Part shown: piece by piece, positions 44,422 to 53,226 of the stretch
Layout of the letters: each line of letters begins with the position of its first letter
Position numbering within the stretch: the first letter of the stretch is position 1
DNA from: Stenotrophomonas acidaminiphila
Lineage (GTDB): Bacteria > Pseudomonadota > Gammaproteobacteria > Xanthomonadales > Xanthomonadaceae
Reading direction: 5' to 3'
DNA length: 64,000 nt
Assembly: GCA_002951995.1 (NCBI GenBank)
Contig: CP019797.1
Location: 3,022,501 to 3,086,500, forward strand
Program-made: the position numbers and the translations under genes
The notes under the pieces: generated by a model
Database searches by the model: none
Told to the model about the DNA's origin: nothing
The model's input: only the letters and a program-made list of their open reading frames with translations

Positions 44422-45588
44422 TCAGTGCTCCAGTTCGCAGTGCAGCTCGATGCGGTTGCGGCCAGCGCTCTTGCCGCGGTACAGGGCGACGTCGGCCTGG
44501 CGCATGGCCTGCTCCAGCGAGGCTTCCCCGATGAAGCCGTGCGAGACGCCGATGGTCACCGTGCAATGCACCCCATTCCGGCGCGCTCCCTGCGACATGG
44601 ATTTCTGCTCGATGGCGCTGCGCACACGCTCGGCCACCTGCAGCGCAGACGCGCTGTCGGACTCCAGGCAGATGGCGGCGAACTCCTCACCCCCCAGCCG
44701 GCAGACCAGGTCGCCCTTGCGCACCGCCCCGCGCAGGGCGTCGGCGACGCCACACAGCACGGCATCGCCGATGTGGTGGCCATGGGTGTCGTTGATGCGC
44801 TTGAAGTGGTCGATATCGATCAGCAGCAGATGCGCGGTACCAGCCCCGCGCCGGAAGTGAGTGTTCAGCGCCGCATCCAGGCCGCGGCGGTTGAGCAGCT
44901 GCGTCAACGGGTCGCGCGCCGCCGCGGCACGCAGCGCATCGCTCATGCGCCGCAACACCAGCCACACGATCAACGGCGGCAGAATCGTCGCCAGCGAACA
45001 CATGTAGACGTAGAAGACCATCTGGAACTGGCTGTCCATGCGCAGCGCCTCCAGCCCGCCGCCGAGCAGCTTGGCGAACTTCATGGCGTTGAGCACGCTG
45101 ATGCCGCTGATCAGGCAGACGAACAACACCATCTCGCCACGCAGATCCCGCGCGAAGCTGCGCATGCCACGGAGCAGCACCAGCACCATGCCGGCGAACA
45201 GCACCGCACAGGTGGCCGCGAGCAGGGCATAGCGCCCCACCGGCCCCCAGACCGCCTGCGCCAGCCCCTGCAGGGCGACGTAGCCCAGCGCCACGGCCAG
45301 CAACGGCCGCAGCAGCGGCGCCGAACGCCCGAAGAAGCGTAGCCCACCCACGCAATACGCCACCGGCGCGCACAGCGTGAGCATGTGGTTGGTCACGCTC
45401 ATCCAGCCCCAGCCCTGCGTACCCTCCAGCAACTGCAGCACATACGCCCCGCCCAGCATGAGGTTGCCCAGCGCAAACACTTCCATCCCCATCCGGTCGC
45501 CCTCCAGGCGCCGGCTGATGAGCAGGAACATCACGGCAAAGCACAGCAGGTGGACGCAGAGCATGCCGACCAGGAGGGTTGCGATCAT
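44422..45588 (-). CDS. Membrane-bound diguanylate cyclase (GGDEF)
   Basis: 388 residues. Six or seven N-terminal helices (LLVGMLCVHLLCFAVMFLLIS through FYVYMCSLATILPPLIVWLVL, about 1-210), then a GGDEF domain: RDPLTQLLNRRGLDAAL, LLLIDIDHFKRINDTHGHHIGD, and active site RLGGEEFAAI. An RxxD I-site (RKGD) lies five residues before GGEEF, so product inhibition is expected. Makes cyclic di-GMP. Start ATG 45588; a GTG at 45648 would add 20 residues. Convergent with pnuT. Confidence 0.88.
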   Translation of the reverse strand: MIATLLVGMLCVHLLCFAVMFLLISRRLEGDRMGMEVFALGNLMLGGAYVLQLLEGTQGWGWMSVTNHMLTLCAPVAYCVGGLRFFGRSAPLLRPLLAVALGYVALQGLAQAVWGPVGRYALLAATCAVLFAGMVLVLLRGMRSFARDLRGEMVLFVCLISGISVLNAMKFAKLLGGGLEALRMDSQFQMVFYVYMCSLATILPPLIVWLVLRRMSDALRAAAARDPLTQLLNRRGLDAALNTHFRRGAGTAHLLLIDIDHFKRINDTHGHHIGDAVLCGVADALRGAVRKGDLVCRLGGEEFAAICLESDSASALQVAERVRSAIEQKSMSQGARRNGVHCTVTIGVSHGFIGEASLEQAMRQADVALYRGKSAGRNRIELHCELEH

Positions 45589-45852
45589 CGGGTAGTTCGA
45601 AGTTGGAGGGACAAAACCGGGGGCAGATTCGAGTGGTGAGTGGCTCACCTGCCGGCACGCAACGTTCGTTGCAGTGAACGTATCCGCTCACAGGCGGCGC
45701 GCCATGGTGGCGGCACGCATTGCGTGCAGTGCCGCAATTACTATCGGCATGCGCAGGCGTTCTTTGAACGCCCACGGGAAAGCGGAGCGGAAAACCGGAG
45801 TGAGAACCGGAGTCAGAGTGGCGTTTTCTCGAACGCAAACATGCGAGTTGGG

Positions 45853-45945
45853 CATGGACGCGCGCATGCACGCCTGGACCAACCCCGTCCTGCCATCGTT
45901 GGACGCTCGGCTGGCCGCGCTCCGCTTGGTGGCGCAGTGGGGCGA
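45853..45945 (+). pseudogene. Remnant of a pnuT-like gene
   Basis: The frame reads RMHAWTNPVLPSLDARLAAL then RLVAQWGDG, closely matching AMHTWTNAALPWLDAMLAAL and SLVAQWWQ of the intact pnuT (44028-44110). Only this block is alike; both sides are unrelated. It lies inside a 610-base stretch between the GGDEF gene and the YjjJ gene that otherwise holds no gene I trust. The intact gene and the fragment flank the GGDEF gene. Confidence 0.72.
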
Positions 45946-46258
45946 TGGGCCTACGCGCCTGTGGCAAGGCCGTCAAACAAGCCTGAAAGGCGAAGGGCTC
46001 TCTACTGGCTCGAAGGGAACAAGGGCAGGCGTGTTGCCTGCAAATCACGGGTTTGCAGACGCCGGAACGCCCGGCGACCATGCCGGTCCCAAGGGGTTGG
46101 AAAGAGAAGCCATTGCTTCTGAATCAACCCGGGAATCGTAAAGAAACCAACCCTCCAACCTCCAAAATCTCTACAAATACTCCTTTTAAAGCAATAACTT
46201 GAAAACCAGCCAAGGCTTCTATATCGTCCATAAATCGTAAAGAAAAAAAACCCATCCC

Positions 46259-47653
46259 GTGCCCCGTCGCCCAGCCGCTACGCTCGTCGATCTGCTTGCC
46301 CTGCTGCGGGAAGGCGACCCGGTGCCCGCTGGCATACTGACCGAGCGACTCGGCATCACCCGCCCGGTACTGGCCCGGCTGATAGCCGAAGCCGGCAATC
46401 AGGTGTTGCGTATCGGCAATGCCCGCGCCACCAGCTATGTGGCCCGCGCCACGGGCAACACCAACGCATGGCCGCTGTTCCGTATGCGCGCCGATGCGAC
46501 GCTGGAAGAACTCGGCACGCTGCATGCGTTGCGCGGCGACCGCTTCCACTTCCAGCCCTCGGGCAAGTGTCCCAACCTGACGCGGCCGGTGGATGCCGTC
46601 AGCGGCTACTTCCCCGGCCTGCCATGGTTCCTCGATGACCTGCGTCCACAAGGCTTCCTTGGCCGCACCTTGGCCCATCGCATGGGCCGGCAACTGGGCG
46701 TGCCGGAAGACCTGGCCCGCTGGCAGGTACGCGACACCCTCACCGCCATCCTCCATGGCGGCACCGGCATGGGTGACCTGTTGCTGGGGCAGTTCGCCGT
46801 CGAGCGCGCGCTTGCCGAGCTGGACACCCCCACCGATGCGGTCACCTCCGCACAACGCGCCCAGCGTTACCCGGCGTGGGCAAAGGAAGCACTGGCCGGC
46901 GAGGAGATAGGCTCGTCCCCGGGCGGCGAACAACCCAAGTTCACCGCCACGGTGGACACCGGGCACGGCCGCTACGCCGCGCTGGTGAAGTTCGCCCCGC
47001 CCGATGAAGGCCAGGCCGCACGGCGCTGGGCCGAACTGCTTGCCTGCGAACACCTCGCCCTGGACTGCCTGCGCGACGCCGGCCTCGATGCCGCCGAATC
47101 GGAGCTGATCCAAACCGACGGTCACACCTTCCTCGAAGTGCGCCGCTTCGACCGCGTACCCGGCACGCTGGGCCGGCGCGGCTTCGTCTCACTACTGGCG
47201 CTGGACGCCGCGTTCATCGGCGAAGGCACGCGCGACTGGGGCCTGGCCGGCGAACAGCTGCTGGCAGAGCATTGGATAGAACGCGGCACTGCCGACACCA
47301 TGGCCCGCCTGCACTGGTTTGGCCGCTTCATCGGCAACAGCGACATGCACCTGGGCAACCTCGGCTTCCACCTGACCGACGCCGGCCCACTGCCCCTGTG
47401 CCCTGCCTACGACATGCTGCCCATGTACCTGGCCCCCTCGCGCACCGGCATCGTACGCCCGGCCGGCCCATTGCCACTGGCCGCCCCGGCCCGTGGCGGC
47501 CAACTGCCCCACATTGCATGGGCCGCAGACGCCGCACTGCGCTTCTGGGGTGCCGTGGCCGACAACGACCACATCACCTCGCCCGAACTCAACCGGCTCG
47601 CGCGCGAGAACCACACGGCCGTGGCTACGTTTGCGCGCAGGTTTGTGGGCTAG
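46259..47653 (+). CDS. HipA-like serine/threonine kinase, YjjJ type
   Basis: 464 residues. N-terminal HTH (LVDLLALLREGDPVPAGILTERLGITRPVLARLIAEA) fused to a HipA kinase: SPGGEQPKFTATV corresponds to the Gly-rich/autophosphorylation loop, YAALVKFAPP to the ATP-binding Lys, FIGNSDMHLGNLGF to the catalytic Asp/Asn loop, and PAYDMLP to the metal site. E. coli YjjJ is likewise a stand-alone HipA homologue with its own HTH. No hipB partner is next to it. Start GTG at 46259. Two copies of AATCGTAAAGAAA (46134 and 46233) lie upstream and may be operators. Confidence 0.86.
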   Translation: MPRRPAATLVDLLALLREGDPVPAGILTERLGITRPVLARLIAEAGNQVLRIGNARATSYVARATGNTNAWPLFRMRADATLEELGTLHALRGDRFHFQPSGKCPNLTRPVDAVSGYFPGLPWFLDDLRPQGFLGRTLAHRMGRQLGVPEDLARWQVRDTLTAILHGGTGMGDLLLGQFAVERALAELDTPTDAVTSAQRAQRYPAWAKEALAGEEIGSSPGGEQPKFTATVDTGHGRYAALVKFAPPDEGQAARRWAELLACEHLALDCLRDAGLDAAESELIQTDGHTFLEVRRFDRVPGTLGRRGFVSLLALDAAFIGEGTRDWGLAGEQLLAEHWIERGTADTMARLHWFGRFIGNSDMHLGNLGFHLTDAGPLPLCPAYDMLPMYLAPSRTGIVRPAGPLPLAAPARGGQLPHIAWAADAALRFWGAVADNDHITSPELNRLARENHTAVATFARRFVG

Positions 47654-47699
47654 CCTGCAGCGTCGCAGCCACCGAGATGACAACGGACACAATCGTTGC

Positions 47700-47930
47700 A
47701 TGGCCGTCAGGAAAACCGACATGCAATGCAACGTTGATCCAAATTGGCTGCAGGACTTTGATACCGCGTTGAAGCGCTACTTTCTGATTGACCATGCAGA
47801 AGCTGGCATGGGTGAGACGGAGCTAGCCCGCTATGCAGACCTTCGCCCGCACGACGCCGCTCTGCAGTATGGGGAAGACTATGACCTGCAACGGGTGGAC
47901 ATTGACTGGGTGTCGCCTACGCGACGGTGA
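47700..47930 (+). CDS. Small hypothetical protein
   Basis: 76 residues (or 69 from the ATG at 47721): acidic, with NVDPNWLQDFDTALKRYFLIDHAEAGM and ELARYADLRPHDAALQYGEDYDLQRVD. Composition is protein-like and unlike the surrounding shadows, and similar short proteins are familiar in proteobacteria, though I cannot name the family. It follows the YjjJ gene by 46 bases on the same strand. Confidence 0.6.
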   Translation: MAVRKTDMQCNVDPNWLQDFDTALKRYFLIDHAEAGMGETELARYADLRPHDAALQYGEDYDLQRVDIDWVSPTRR

Positions 47931-48004
47931 TTCACCGGCCAATGCCTACCACCTTTCGAGGGTGTGGCTGCGGCTGTCAGATGAGCTGTCGCAGCTATTA
48001 GCTA

Positions 48005-49285
48005 TTAGTCCCAAAGCACTTCTTCGGGCCGTCGGCTGCTCACTTGGTCTTCGTACCCCGCATCCACATGCTCCAAGAACTGCTGATCGGTTGCGAAGCC
48101 GCCCGCAAGCCGCATCTTGGCCACTTCGCCGGCCAAGCTTGCGCCGTTGAGCAAGATGACGGGGTACTGATCGTCGTGCACCTCACGCTGCACCGCCTCG
48201 GAGAAAAACGAGGTAGTTACATAAGCGCCCACCCAGCCACGGCGCAGCCTTGCCACGGTGCGGGCGATATGAACACCGCCGGTCGGCGTGTCGACCTTCT
48301 CGCACTTGGCCTGTCCCAGCACCACTAGCTTCGTTCCCCAAGTGCCCTCGCCGATGTCGATACGGCCCACAAAGTCCAAGCCCCCATCCCCCGTTCCACG
48401 GGTTAGCCACCCACGCCTGTAGCCAGCGCCTGTACCGCGGACCATGGACTCACAAGCGAGACTAGCAAGCGCCTCGAATCGGTGCTTCTTCCCTTCATAG
48501 AAGCGATACACGGTGTCCAACGTTTTGCCGATTGTCGAGCTCGCCGGCATCACTTGGTCCTGCCTGCACACTATGTGATAGCGCGCAACACGCCGCTTGA
48601 TGCGCTCGATCTCTGGACTTCCGTACTTCACCCATTGCTGCCAAGCCTTCGGCGCATGGGCGTTTGCAACCATTGCGTCATGTTTCGGATTGCGGCGGTC
48701 GCTGATCCAGAGCATCGCCAAGCTCTCGTCCTCTTCTGTTAAGGACAAAATGGCCAGGTCGAACAGATAGTTGGTAAAGAAGCCGCCGTTCTTTTCCGAG
48801 AACTGCGTAACCCGCTGAGCACCGGTAATCAGCCCCAACCCTGCAAATTCTTTGAACCCCTTCCGCGAGGAGCGGAACAGGAGAATAGGAGCTGCACGCT
48901 CGCGCTTGGTACGGTCAGGCGATGTATGAAGATCGAACTGACGCAGCAATGTACGGTTGCCCAGCGTCGTACCGGGGTCAACATCCGGCAGCTTGTTGTC
49001 GCCAAAGTACCTGGCGAAACCCTCGTCCGGCGCCAAGGTATCGTGCCACGGGTTCTCTGCCGAGCCGCGCTTGTGCTCATTACTAGAGAGCAAGATGACC
49101 GCAAGCCGCTCCCCGTCTACAGCGCGCGTGGCGCTAGGGGCATTGATTCCCCGCTCCAGCTGCAGCGTAGGCTGCCCGGGGGCTGCGACTACGTAGTGGA
49201 AGTTAGGCAGCCCATCAATCACAGGCTCCTCGGGCAGCGTGGGGCGTGCATACCGGTACAGCTCCCCCATACGAAACCGCTTCAT
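48005..49285 (-). CDS. Restriction endonuclease, Mrr-like with AspBHI-type N-terminus (probably modification-dependent)
   Basis: 426 residues. The C-terminal nuclease core reads GGLDFVGRIDIGEGTWGTKLVVLGQAK, the Asp...Q-x-K pattern of Mrr-type PD-(D/E)XK enzymes, near residues 300-330. The N-terminal part (YFGDNKLPDVDPGTTLGNRTLLRQFDL; APILLFRSSRKGFKEFAGLGLITGAQRV) looks like the SRA-like recognition part of AspBHI relatives. There is no methyltransferase next to it, which fits a type IV enzyme that cuts modified DNA. The subfamily is from memory and less certain than the nuclease fold. Confidence 0.75.
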   Translation of the reverse strand: MKRFRMGELYRYARPTLPEEPVIDGLPNFHYVVAAPGQPTLQLERGINAPSATRAVDGERLAVILLSSNEHKRGSAENPWHDTLAPDEGFARYFGDNKLPDVDPGTTLGNRTLLRQFDLHTSPDRTKRERAAPILLFRSSRKGFKEFAGLGLITGAQRVTQFSEKNGGFFTNYLFDLAILSLTEEDESLAMLWISDRRNPKHDAMVANAHAPKAWQQWVKYGSPEIERIKRRVARYHIVCRQDQVMPASSTIGKTLDTVYRFYEGKKHRFEALASLACESMVRGTGAGYRRGWLTRGTGDGGLDFVGRIDIGEGTWGTKLVVLGQAKCEKVDTPTGGVHIARTVARLRRGWVGAYVTTSFFSEAVQREVHDDQYPVILLNGASLAGEVAKMRLAGGFATDQQFLEHVDAGYEDQVSSRRPEEVLWD

Positions 49286-49831
49286 GACTTCCCCTTACGA
49301 TAGCGAGCTACAGGGTAACTAAGTGATTTGAAGCTACCAAGTAGCTGAAACAGCAGGCCCTGCCGATGCGTTGATGCCGGCGAATGGCACCCTACGTCTA
49401 CCCAAGCTCATGAATTGCCCATCTTTGCTGCGCGCGATCGATATCGTCGCTGCTCCCAGTCACATGGATACTGCCCCTTGATCGAGGTAGGTATCTGTGG
49501 AAAATCAACACGGGTGCCTACCACTGCACGAGCGGCCAGCACTACGACGTCACCATGCGCAGCCGCTTCGCGCCCGAGCACGAAGCAGCGCAACACGGTC
49601 ACCGCGCCGCCCATGGCCGCATCCGCTCCCCAGGCTTAACCATCGCCTACACAACGACAGTGATATCAAGTCGGCGCAGCCGGGCGAGCACCGTACGGAT
49701 ACGCGTTAAGACACATAGCCCCCTCATAGGTTGTGATCAGAATATCGCCGCTGCATAAAAAAGACCACCCCACTCAAGAAGGAAAACCAGCAACCGATAT
49801 ATGGAGTACATTAGCGAGAGAAACAAGAAGC
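49286..49831. other. 546-base gap with no supported gene
   Basis: No start-plus-Shine-Dalgarno frame with protein-like composition is evident on either strand. Base composition changes from GC-rich (about 49.5 kb) to AT-rich (about 49.73 kb onward), marking a boundary inside the accessory island. Confidence 0.5.
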
Positions 49832-51025
49832 ATGAGCTCCAAGCCAACAATCAGCAAAGAAGCACGAGCTTCAAAATTACTTACTAACTTCCTCAAAGAC
49901 TACAAGTGGCTGGGAATTAGCCTAGGAACACTCACTGTCCTGGCACACTTCTGGCGCATCCGCTATCTTCCAACGCTCGGAATTGCGGACGTAGGGCTAT
50001 TGGCCTTGGCGATCCTCCTATTCTCATCAATAGCCTTGCTGTTGGTGGGAATAATGTGTGTCATGCCTGGATTTGCCCTACTCGGCTGGTCAACTCAGAG
50101 GGTTATCGCACGCCCCCGAGGATCAACTGAGCGCAGCCCTCGCAGGAGAGTGGCCCGAAACAAGGTACGCACTACAGATCCTGCCAGGCAGCCCCAATCC
50201 CGTAAGCGCTTAACAGGGATGGGCTTGGTGCTTCTGCAGATTTATGCCGGCTCTCTGGTCGCCTTCTTGCTCTATTGGAGCGTGACCCTGCTTCCCAAAG
50301 GCGCTCAAAAGCCGGCGTTTCTGTTTGTATTCTTTTTATCGCTAGTCGTTGTTGTTCTTTCCTCCATCCTCTTGGACATTCGTTGGATTCGCTATCGCGC
50401 ACTAAAGGCCAAACATAAGAAGCTACTTTCATTTTGCCTAATAGCCTTCCTATACGGCGCCTCCACACCTTTCATGTGGGTAGTGTTCCGAGAATTAAGA
50501 ACCCCAGCATTGACTCTAATCCCCCTCCTCGTCCTCTTTCCGCTTATCCATTGGGCCATATATGCGACGCAGCGCATGCCCCTGAAATTTCGAACGGTGA
50601 TTACCGGGGTTGCTCTTGTCTATAGTTTGTTCGTGGCAGGACTGCCACTTCGCTTGATTGACGAATCTCTACGCACCTTTGGTGTTGGCCTCATGGACAA
50701 TCAGACAGTCTTAGTGACGCAACGCGGCTGCGACATATCGAAAGCTGCCGGCATAAGGGCAATCTGCACCCGAATTGGTACAACCAATAGCGACCTCTTT
50801 GCCCTTGGCCCCGTCATAATTCAGACACGGCTCGGATCACACCTGTTGATAGCGGAACCGAGCTGGACACCAGAAACCCCCTTTCATCGCGCCCCAGTAC
50901 CCGCTTCTGAGATCGCGTCTTGGTTCACCCGGGCAGACAAGATGGTCTCTAAAGAGGGGAAAGCTGAGAACACATCTTCAGCAGGTACGTCAAAGAAAGG
51001 ATTGACAAAAGATGCCGAGCTTTAA
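49832..51025 (+). CDS. Unknown multi-helix membrane protein
   Basis: 397 residues from the ATG at 49832 (a longer start at 49733 is open but less likely). Hydrophobic segments: GIADVGLLALAILLFSSIALLLVGIM, GLVLLQIYAGSLVAFLLYWSVTL, FLFVFFLSLVVVVLSSILL, FCLIAFLYGASTPFMWVVF, LTLIPLLVLFPLIHWAIY, VITGVALVYSLFVAGLPL. A soluble tail of about 130 residues follows (GVGLMDNQTVLVTQRGCDISKAAGIRAICTRIG). I do not recognise the family. Lower GC than the chromosome, lying between a restriction enzyme and a toxin gene, so an accessory role is likely. Confidence 0.7.
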   Translation: MSSKPTISKEARASKLLTNFLKDYKWLGISLGTLTVLAHFWRIRYLPTLGIADVGLLALAILLFSSIALLLVGIMCVMPGFALLGWSTQRVIARPRGSTERSPRRRVARNKVRTTDPARQPQSRKRLTGMGLVLLQIYAGSLVAFLLYWSVTLLPKGAQKPAFLFVFFLSLVVVVLSSILLDIRWIRYRALKAKHKKLLSFCLIAFLYGASTPFMWVVFRELRTPALTLIPLLVLFPLIHWAIYATQRMPLKFRTVITGVALVYSLFVAGLPLRLIDESLRTFGVGLMDNQTVLVTQRGCDISKAAGIRAICTRIGTTNSDLFALGPVIIQTRLGSHLLIAEPSWTPETPFHRAPVPASEIASWFTRADKMVSKEGKAENTSSAGTSKKGLTKDAEL

Positions 51026-51174
51026 CCATCAGCATCAAACTCCTTAGAAGGCAAAATTAAATCCAAATAGGCGAATCCTTCCTCACTACTACCGCCTGGC
51101 AGCCATATCCGCTCCCGCCTCGAACATCGCTGGAGAATACCCGAGCCTAAGGACAGATACGCAACCACATCGCC

Positions 51175-51531
51175 TCACCCCTGCGCCTCAATTACCAGGC
51201 GCCCCTCCTGCGCGGTGATGCGCAGCTTGGCGCCGATGGCGAAGCCCAGCTGCTCCAGCCACAGGCCGCTCAGGCGCAGGTGCGGGACGGGTTGGTCGCC
51301 GCCGTGGCCGTGGGCGCCGGGGTAGTACGTGCAGCTGACGGTGCACTGGCGGGGCTGGCGTGGGCGGCGGGGTGCGCTCAGGCGGCCGCGGCGGGCGGGG
51401 AGTGGATCGGGTTGCAGGTCGGGGGGCGGCAGGGGCGGCAAGGCGTCGAGTAGCGTTTGGGCCAGGGTGCGTGTATCGCGGCGGGTCGGGCGCTTGGCGC
51501 GCGAGCTGGTGGAAGCACGGCGGCGGCTCAT
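51175..51531 (-). CDS. SymE-like toxin domain protein
   Basis: 118 residues. The N-terminal 75 residues are basic and Pro-rich; the C-terminal VPHLRLSGLWLEQLGFAIGAKLRITAQEGRLVIEAQG is the SymE toxin fold (AbrB-like strands; L-x-L-x-G-x-W-L-x-x-x-G-F). SymE in E. coli is an SOS-induced RNA-associated toxin kept low by an antisense RNA. I cannot see the antisense RNA. Its ATG overlaps the stop of the upstream open frame (ATGA), which the IS3-type element has cut. Confidence 0.75.
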   Translation of the reverse strand: MSRRRASTSSRAKRPTRRDTRTLAQTLLDALPPLPPPDLQPDPLPARRGRLSAPRRPRQPRQCTVSCTYYPGAHGHGGDQPVPHLRLSGLWLEQLGFAIGAKLRITAQEGRLVIEAQG

Positions 51532-51773
51532 GGGGCCTCCTGCGCGGCGCACGCGGATTGGGCCACGCCACTGCATTCGCGCAGGGCGGCGTTGATGCGG
51601 GCGGAAAGGCTGCGCAGGCATTGCGTCAGCACGCCGGGCTGGCACAGCAGGTGCGCGGTGAGGTCGTGGTTGCCCTGCTCGGTGGCCGCCAGTGCGGCCA
51701 GCCGCTGCATGACGTCGCCCACTTCAAGCAGCAGGGCGTGCGCGCCCTCGGGCAACAGGTAGCCCGGCGCGGG
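51528..51773 (-). pseudogene. Gene fragment truncated by IS3-type insertion
   Basis: About 80 codons of C-terminus (GYLLPEGAHALLLEVGDVM, then LTAHLLCQPGVLTQCLRSLS) are open up to the IS end at 51774. The reading frame has no start of its own at the IS border except an internal TTG. The right IS flank (52988-53056) is open in the frame that would continue it for about 24 codons and then hits a stop without a start. The gene was probably the first member of an operon with the SymE-like gene. Family not recognised. Confidence 0.65.
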
Positions 51774-51801
51774 TGTAATGACCCAGCACTTCCTGCACAG
51801 G

Positions 51802-52620
51802 TTAGGCCGCTAAAGCGTATGCCTCGGCGGGTGTCTTCATGCCCAGCGCCTGATGCGGCCGCCGGTGGTTGTAGAACTGGATCCAGTCGCCGATCACGCG
51901 CATCGCATGCTGTTGGCTTTCGAAGCGGTGCCGGTGTGCGCATTGCTCCTTCAGTGTCCGGATGACGCGTTCGACCATGCCGTTCTGCTGTGGACAGTGC
52001 GGGGTGATGAATTCCTGCCGCAATCCGTAGCTGCGCACCAGGCGCGTGTAGTGGCGGCTGGTGAAGACCAGTCCGTTATCCGAGCGCAGCAAGAACGGTT
52101 CGGGAACGCGGCCGAGCGTACCGAAGCGCGTGATCAACGCCTGCTCTAAAGCCGCTGCCGCCGTCGTCGCACGGCCGGTTCGCGACAGATGCCATCCCAG
52201 CAGTTGGCGGGTGTGGCAGTCGATCACCAGCGCCAATGTGAGCCAACCATCACGGCCGCCCCAGATCCGGCACAGATCGGTCGCCCAACGCTGGTTCGGC
52301 GCCGAGGCCACCGAGGGCAGTGCTTGGATGCGGGGACGCATACCCACAGCGCGTTTGCGCACCTGCCAGCCCATCAACTGGAAGATCCGTTGCACCGTGT
52401 TCTTGTTCATGCCCAGCAATCCGGCGACCGTGCGATAGCCAAACGAAGGTTCGGCCTCGATCAGTTGCTTGATCGGGCCGGCCAGCTCCGGGCGCACCGC
52501 CGGTGCAGTTCTCACTGGCCGGTAGTAAACCGTCCGACGCGGCACGTCGAACCAGCGGCACAACTGCGACATCGAGACCGCCACGCCGTCATTGCGCAGT
52601 CCCTGCTGGATCGTGACCAT
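51802..52620 (-). CDS. IS3-family transposase OrfB (DDE integrase domain)
   Basis: 272 residues. HTH-21-type N-terminus (RNDGVAVSMSQLCRWFDVPRRTVYYR) and rve core: first Asp in NQRWATDLCRIW, second in FLLRSDNGLVFTS, Glu in QQNGMVERVIRTLKEQ. Start ATG at 52620 overlaps the orfA stop (TGATG). Its frame is -1 to orfA and open back to an A7 run in orfA, so an OrfAB fusion by -1 slippage is possible. Looks intact and possibly active. Confidence 0.92.
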   Translation of the reverse strand: MVTIQQGLRNDGVAVSMSQLCRWFDVPRRTVYYRPVRTAPAVRPELAGPIKQLIEAEPSFGYRTVAGLLGMNKNTVQRIFQLMGWQVRKRAVGMRPRIQALPSVASAPNQRWATDLCRIWGGRDGWLTLALVIDCHTRQLLGWHLSRTGRATTAAAALEQALITRFGTLGRVPEPFLLRSDNGLVFTSRHYTRLVRSYGLRQEFITPHCPQQNGMVERVIRTLKEQCAHRHRFESQQHAMRVIGDWIQFYNHRRPHQALGMKTPAEAYALAA

Positions 52621-52934
52621 CAGGTCTCGTCCTTGCCCAGCAGGGACGCCAATTTTTTTCGTGCACGTAGCTCCAGCATCGCCTCGCCATACGCCTCCTG
52701 CAGATCCTTGAGCTGCCGCTCATACTGCTCGCGCACGTCCTCCGGCTTGGCACGCAGCGCGTTCTCCATTCCGCGCTTCCCGTCATCGACCCAGCTCTCG
52801 ATCTCTGATGGCGGCAAGTCGAACTGGCGACTCGCCTCCGACACAGTGGTCTTGCCCTGGATGATCTCCAACACCAGCGCCGACTTCCGCCGTGCTGTCC
52901 AACGTTTGATCTCTTCTTCCATTACCGCGCTCAT
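52620..52934 (-). CDS. IS3-family OrfA (helix-turn-helix protein)
   Basis: 104 residues: MEEEIKRWTARRKSALVLEI then GKTTVSEASRQFDLPPSEIESWVDD, a transposase-type HTH, followed by a coiled-coil (VREQYERQLKDLQEAYGEAMLELRARKK) for multimerisation. The codons for RKK are in CGAAAAAAATTG, an A7 slippery site typical of IS3 frameshifting. Confidence 0.88.
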   Translation of the reverse strand: MSAVMEEEIKRWTARRKSALVLEIIQGKTTVSEASRQFDLPPSEIESWVDDGKRGMENALRAKPEDVREQYERQLKDLQEAYGEAMLELRARKKLASLLGKDET

Positions 52935-53226
52935 CGGTGTCTCCTTGAAAAGGTTACACCTGAGCAGGAAATCACTGGGTCATTACAGAGGTGGGTACCG
53001 CTGTGTGAGGAGTTTCGACGCTCCTTGAGGGCCGAGAGTGCTACTGCCTTCGCGCCATGTCAACTGCAATTCAGACAGAACAACAAAGATCGGGGAGAAG
53101 TCTTACATTGCTCTCATACGAGCGCGGCCTAATTGAGCTGCATCTATGCGCGTGCGAGAAAGAGTAGACATAGATGGAAGCAACCAGGCTCTCAGTAGAA
53201 GGCAAAAATCGAGCCAAGCCCACAAA

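Larger units (their letters stand above)
51774..52987 (-). mobile_element. IS3-family insertion sequence, complete
   Basis: 1214 bases with imperfect terminal inverted repeats: TGTAATGACCCAGCACTTCC at the left and the complement of TGTAATGACCCAGTGATTTC at the right, ending TG...CA as in IS3 elements. It carries orfA and orfB on the minus strand. The three bases outside the ends are GGG (left) and GAG (right), so there is no exact target duplication. Confidence 0.9.
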
